Below are positions 58,906-64,000 of a stretch of DNA of 64,000 bases, piece after piece. The notes under the pieces are model-generated. The model worked only from the letters and a program-made list of their open reading frames with translations, had not been told where the DNA came from and did no database searches. Origin of the DNA: Sabellastarte sp. h YS-2021 (Eukaryota > Annelida > Polychaeta > Sabellida > Sabellidae); NCBI GenBank assembly GCA_964017235.1, contig OZ024929.1, positions 162,611,609 to 162,675,608 of the forward strand, given 5' to 3'. Position numbers and translations under genes: made by a program. The first letter of the stretch is position 1. Every line of letters begins with the position of its first letter.

Positions 58906-60100
58906 CTATATTAAAGTCCCCTACCTGTGTCCTCTCCCGTATAAGTGCAAGTGTAGTTGAGCTTCTGTTAAAATAAGTCCTACTGGAGGTACTCTCCAAG
59001 TGTGTCTGGCTTAAGATTGTATGTATAAAGTATGTAACTTAAATAAACCTCGTAGATTTACATATCATGTTACCCTTTGGTTAAGGGGCTAGGGCTGTTT
59101 TAGTATTTTAATTTATCTTGCTTGCCGTGGTATTTTATTTTTTTGTTGTAATTCGTCTTAAAGGGTGTCAGGGCCCGGATTTGTGTTCTTATGTAGGTAT
59201 ATAAATACTTTAAGGGTAATATTTATTTGCCTTAACTGGTTGCAGCAGATCAGTTTCCCAAGAACTGACAAACTATTATCCGCTGAGTTGGTTGCAATTT
59301 AAGCCAAATTTCTAGCTGACCAGTGTTTTTTTCACTCTGCTTAATAAATTGTTACACTCACACTTATAATTGTCATTTAAATAGGACTGAATCTTTTTTT
59401 CACTTAGACGGGTAAGAGACCTCAACTTACTTAAAAATATTGTCAGTAAATCATCCCATAGAGTAAATATTAAATTAATCGGTAGACATATTGAAAAATC
59501 AACAGCTTAATGATCCTTTCATGGAGACTTGAAAACTTGAGGTTGATATATGCTCCTTATAAATTCTAAATTTTCAAATTTGTCTACATTTCTTAGATTG
59601 CAGAATCGACATATTTTGAAGGAGGGTATTTTAAGTGGCAATCACACATTTGAATTACTTTTAAACTGATAAAATTAACGACACAATTTATTACTCCTGC
59701 GGTAATGCCTGGGTAACACTTCTCTATATGAAAATTTTGACAAGGTCATACAGGAAAGATGTATAACAATACATTCAAAGTTGTGACATCATAGTTTTAT
59801 GTAGTTCTAAACAGTTCTTACTTAATAGAAAGGTTCGCTGCACAATTAAAAATATGGGTAGCAGTGACTTAGCCCAACTTCACCAGAAAAGGGGGAAAGA
59901 TAACACTTGATGGACCATAAAATGTCATGTTCAGGTTTGAGCCCCTATAATTTTGAATAATTCATTATTGCGGCTCTAAAAATGGAATCAAAAATGTGAG
60001 CTGTACTAACACAGTATGAACAATGTGATAGAAGGCCATACTTTTGTTATTAATTTCAAAATCCGTTATATTATGGGATCAGACCGAGGCATGAATGTTT
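58906..60100. other. Intergenic, no gene recognised
   Basis: Short open frames only; no repeat structure was recognised. Confidence 0.4.
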
Positions 60101-60104
60101 TATT

Positions 60105-60330
60105 CTATTTTGAACTTTTATAGAACCTAATCTCTGCCAAGGCAGACTCTAAGGTGCAACACCAGGTACATAATCAATAATCATCATCCATAGACATAGC
60201 CAAGTTGACACCACGGAGACGCCGGGAAGTTTACATGTTAAGGTGGGAAAGCCTTATCAAAGAGATATGATTTTAGCTTTTTCCTGAAACAGGCAAGATT
60301 TGGAGCAGAACGGACATCTTCACAGTAAAC
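60105..60330 (+). repeat. Dispersed repeat (family of 13735-13990)
   Basis: GAACTTTTATAGAACCTAAT, GACTCTAAGGTGCAAC and CTGAAACAGGCAAGATTTGG correspond to the head and tail of the other copies. Confidence 0.6.
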
Positions 60331-61055
60331 ATGTTTGCATTTTGCAAATGTTTGATAGGAAACATTTGGCTAAGGTTAAAAATTGATGGGTGCGAAAACC
60401 ATTTATAATAGAATGTTTTTAAAATGTTTTATGTAAACCATTTATTAAAAGTTTAATGATAAATGTTAGAAAAGCATTACAAATAAAAATATTAATGTCT
60501 GAATAATAATGGGGTCAGAGGTCAAATTCAACATATTTTGAAGGTGGCTCACTAATGAAAATATTATGTTTATGTTTAAAATTATAAGATAGTGACTTAA
60601 AAATTGTGCCCCCATTCAATTCTTACTTTTAGGGATTGCATGTGGGGCTTTTTTGACAAGTCCTCTAAAATCCACTATTATTGCTCACCGCCATCTTTGT
60701 TAGGACATGCTTGAAGGTGAAGGTTTAATAAGCATTCTGAAAATAAGGGATTAAAAATGTTTTTGACAGAATGTTTTTAAACATTTGATCAACAATGCCT
60801 TTTTGAACATTTTATGTGTACTGTTTATAAAACACTTCATGATGAATGTTTGAAAAACATTTCTAGCATAACCTTTATTTCTTTAGCTATTTTATAAATG
60901 TTTAAAAAAATGTTTCCAGTCAAACCTAGCTTCTTGAGTTATTTTATAAACATTTAATAATGTTTTCAGTAAAAACCTTTGTATATAGAATGTTTATAAA
61001 ATGTTTTTTAAATATTACAGCGTAAACGTTTGCTTGGAAACATTCAAAAAACCCT
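60330..61055. repeat. Region dense in AACATTT / AAATGTT inverted words
   Basis: Many degenerate units such as GAATGTTTTTAAAATGTTT, GAATGTTTTTAAACATTTGA, TTATAAATGTTTAAAAAAAT and AATGTTTATAAAATGTTTTT occur in both orientations. They form local palindromes. No gene is visible. Confidence 0.55.
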
Positions 61056-61589
61056 AATATAGGTCCTACATGTCACAGGAGAGGAAAGTGTGTTTTTTTT
61101 CTTGTGTGCTTTTTTGAACATTTCAAGTGGATATGTTTTGTCTTATGCAATAATTTTGGTACCACAAGAAAGATAAAGTAACATAGAATCAGCTGACCTG
61201 ACTGATAATCAGATCTTAATAAAGTCAGTGCTATTATAAACAGTTTCATGTTTTTGCAAAAAATCACAAGTCTTTGGATAAACTGATATTACACACAAAG
61301 AATTGGTTTAGTGATTAAATTGTTTAGTGGGGAAATTAATTTATCAACAAAAGAATAAATAACCACTTCACACCTTGCTTTTTGGCTGATGGATAATGAA
61401 CAAGGTGTGTCAACTGAATCTTTTACGAGTGTGTTAGCCTTTCACAGAGCTTGAAATCTTGTAACCTTTCATGAAAAAACTCTTTGGAGCCTTCAGTTGG
61501 ACAATGTAACTTAAGGGGAAAGAAATATTAGCCTTGCTGCATTGTGACATTTCACTACCTAATTGGACTACAACTCTTATTATAGCAAA
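61056..61589. other. Upstream flank / possible 5' UTR of the LINE at 61590
   Basis: No coding signal. The LINE 5' end is probably within the last ~100 bp but cannot be placed. Confidence 0.35.
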
Positions 61590-62843
61590 TATGGATTTAT
61601 CACAGGTTCAACCTGTCTTTATAAATGCCAAAGATATTATCAACTTTAAAACTGTGCAGGAGTATGAAATTTGTGAATCAGTTACATAGTCATATCTAGG
61701 GACAAACTGATTGCGACCCAAAGTGTCTGCATGCTTTGGAGGATTTATGTGAAAGACAATGAAGCAAGGATAAACTTGTGCACGTCACATTTTAACATCA
61801 GAAGACAAACTGTGCAAGTATTCACCAACAATCCATTCAGGGCAGGCATTGATATAGACCAAACTGATGATGATGTGCTTAGAATAGTTATCAAGGAAGT
61901 CCCCTTATCAAAGGGCAACAGGGACATTGAAAAGTATTTAACCTTGAAGGATATAAAATTGAAGAGGCCTATAGAGTTTGGTAAAGTGAGAAATGATCAC
62001 AATGAACTTACAAACTTTCTGAATGGTGATAGAATAGTATATGTTGAACCTTTCCGAAATCCACTGCCAAGAAGGGCTCAAATTGGAGGAGAAAGTGCCG
62101 TTATCTTCCACAGAGGCCAAAAGAAATGGCAAAAACCCCTGTGCAACAACTGTTTTCAAGAGGGTCACTTTCGAAATCAATGCCAGAATGAGCCTTGCTG
62201 CATGGTGTGTAAAAAGCCAGGTCACAGCCCAGGTGAGCCTATCTGTCCAGGATCAGCAAAACAGTTGCATAAGAATGTTGAGCCTTTCCAAGGTTACGAA
62301 AGCCCATTGAGTAACTATTATCCCTGTGACTTTAAAGTCTTTGGTGTTGAGGTTAAGTCAGCTGAACATGGCTATCAGTTCTCCAAGGCTGTACAGTGTG
62401 GACATGAGGATATTGCTAACCAGGTTCTCTCTGCAAAAACTGCATTGCATCCAAGGCACATTGCCTCATCACTTCCTTTTAATCCAAACTGGGAAAGTGT
62501 TAAGGAGGGTCAAATGGCACAAGTCCTGGAAGCAAAGGCAAAATAATGCCAAGAATTTTGTGACATGCTGAAAGAAAGCGGAACAAAAATCTTAGCCGAA
62601 GCTGTACCTGGCGACTTCTTTTGGTCGGCAGGTCTCAACAAATGTGACATTTTAAAAGTGAAAAAGAACAGTGTGCCTGGGCAGAATCGAATGGGGAAAC
62701 TTCTTATGGATATAAGAGCAAAAGTTGCAAAACAAAAGACATGGAAATCAAGCCAAAGAAGAAAAAATCAGGGAAAGACAACAGCCAGGCAAACCAATGA
62801 CAGAAGTGAATCGGAATCAGATTATTATTTTTCTGACTTGTAA
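61590..62843 (+). pseudogene. LINE ORF1: RRM-like region, two CCHC knuckles and a NADAR domain
   Basis: An ATG at 61590 opens MDLSQVQPVFINAKDIINFK; after a frame break near 61665-61690 the main frame runs from about 61690. Bases 61870-62060 read as an RRM-like fold (VLRIVIKEVPLSKGNRDIEK, ELTNFLNGDRIVYVEPF). CCHC knuckles follow: CNNCFQEGHFRNQC and CMVCKKPGHSPGEPIC. From about 62280 a NADAR (YbiA-like) domain begins: FQGYESPLSNYYPCDFKVFG, KSAEHGYQFSKAVQCG, and after an in-frame TAA at 62544-62546 the same frame continues with AVPGDFFWSAGLN and NRMGKLLMDIRAKV. NADAR proteins act on ADP-ribose/NAD-related substrates (de-ADP-ribosylation has been shown for some). Its role in a LINE is unknown. 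The ORF2 start lies 124 bp downstream of the ORF1 stop. Confidence 0.82.
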
Positions 62844-62966
62844 ATTTGTAGCTGAGGTTATATTTTGTGGGAGTGAATATTGTGAAATCTCTACTCTGAC
62901 TATTGTAGTACAATAAGCTTTATTATGTTTATTTGATACGTGAAGTTACAGTATATATTGTAAAAA

Positions 62967-64000
62967 ATGCCCAAAAAATTCAGTTTATTAACATGCAATG
63001 TTAGAGGTCTGAATGACCTTAACAAGTGTAGGAACGTATTTTCATGGATAAAAGATCAAAACATTGATATTGCTTTCCTGCAGGAAACCTTTTGTACACC
63101 AAACTTTGAACAAAATATAAAAACTGCCTGGAAAGGTGAGGTTCGAAATGCATGTTCTGATTCCAGTCACTCAAGAGGTGTAAGCATCTTGTTTTCTGAA
63201 AACTTTAAAGGTAAAATCATAAACACTGAAATCGGTGAAAATGGTAGAACTTTATTGGTTAATTTAGAGTACAACAACGAAATATTCACAGTAGTGTCTG
63301 TATATGCTCCAAACTGTGAATACAGCAGGATAGAGTTTTTAAAAAACTGACTAAGTGGGTTCAACAACATACAATTAACAGTAATAATGTTATCATTGCT
63401 GGTGACTTTAATGTGTGTGTCCACCCTGTGGATAGGTTTCCTCAAAGGTCTTTGATAGATAAAAGTAAAAAATGTTTTGATGTTTTCTAGACCAGTGCAA
63501 GTTGCTAGATTGTTGGCAAACAAAACATACAGGTAAGCCCGGTTTTACGTATTATGATAAGAAACACAAAAGCTACAGTAGATTGGACTATTGTCTATTA
63601 TCACAAAATTTAAGTAATGTCTTATCTGAAATTTTTATTAAACAACCACCAAGTGAAAGAAATGTTATTGATCATAAAGCCCTTATTATTTCTTTGAAAT
63701 TAAATACCATAAAACGGGGTCCCGGTTACTGGAAATTAAATAACAGTATTCTGGGAGATCATGAGTACACTTTCAATATTCAAAATATTATAAAAGAAAC
63801 AATTGTGCTATGCAAAAACAAATTGAGTAATCGACTTATCTGGGAGCTATTAAAAATAAATATCAAAGAATACTCGGTAAATTTTAGCGTTAAAAGGGCA
63901 AAATTATTAAACACAGAATTAAAAGATCTTCAGAATGAGTTAGACTCTCTTAATGATATAATAACTGAATATCATATTAGAGGAGAAACTACTGCCAACC
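62967..64000 (+). pseudogene. LINE ORF2: APE endonuclease and start of RT region, cut by the right edge
   Basis: It starts at ATG 62967 with KFSLLTCNVRGLNDLNKCRN and continues with DIAFLQETFC, SHSRGVSILFSENFKG and VVSVYAPNCEYSRIEF. A frameshift sits at an A-rich run near 63340-63350; the next frame has VIIAGDFNVCVHPVDRFPQR. It stops near 63488, and from 63491 an open frame runs to the window end with the endonuclease C-terminus (SRLDYCLLSQNL, DHKALIISLKL) and the linker toward RT (GPGYWKLNNSIL). This is the Tx1/L1 type of AP-like endonuclease that nicks target DNA for target-primed reverse transcription. The RT domain proper lies beyond the window. Confidence 0.88.

Overview
This is an AT-rich stretch of an animal nuclear genome. 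It has intron-bearing genes with canonical GT-AG junctions, tRNA-derived and 5S rRNA-derived SINEs, DIRS, Ty3/Gypsy, Tx1-like LINE and PIF/Harbinger elements, and many short inverted-repeat elements. That mix fits a marine invertebrate, most plausibly a bivalve or other lophotrochozoan. The taxon is an inference and cannot be fixed from sequence reading alone.

Three host genes can be modelled by splicing. (1) PIGB-like GPI mannosyltransferase III, minus strand, coding exons 1-6 between 12044 and 7865 (272 codons). The remaining exons must lie left of the window or are lost. (2) A PXYLP1-like histidine phosphatase, plus strand, five coding exons from 34996 to 40309, giving a complete 511-residue type II membrane protein. 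(3) A small secreted Reeler-domain protein, plus strand, exons from 42653 to about 54841, whose introns are filled with transposons.

Layout. 1-5.4 kb: GC-richer DIRS retrotransposon on the minus strand (Gag, RT/RNase H, tyrosine recombinase), broken by small indels and running off the left edge. 5.9-7.3 kb: two satellite arrays. 7.9-12.0 kb: PIGB exons, with repeats and a 5S-derived SINE in introns. 12.1-17.2 kb: intergenic, with a pogo-type MITE, a dispersed repeat and a 147-bp array. 17.3-21.2 kb: decayed PIF/Harbinger element with two convergent genes, each interrupted by a tRNA-SINE. 23.4-26.1 kb: Ty3/Gypsy pol remnant, minus strand. 26.9-27.2 kb: another tRNA-SINE. 28-34.8 kb: AT-rich and gene-poor, with a 1.67-kb element that has long palindrome-rich terminal inverted repeats. 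35-40.3 kb: PXYLP1-like gene. 40.4-42.6 kb: MITEs, SINE, microsatellite. 42.6-54.8 kb: Reeler gene with a LINE in intron 1 flanked by a ~160-bp duplication, copies of a hairpin-ended element, and an antisense Tx1-like LINE in intron 2. 56.8-61 kb: repeats. 61.6-64.0 kb: 5' part of a third LINE whose ORF1 carries an RRM-like region, CCHC knuckles and a NADAR domain, followed by an APE endonuclease ORF2 that runs off the right edge.

The most unusual item is the LINE ORF1-NADAR fusion. Next are the long target duplication copying a host splice donor, the 5S-derived SINE family, and the palindrome-tipped element at 31.2-32.9 kb.
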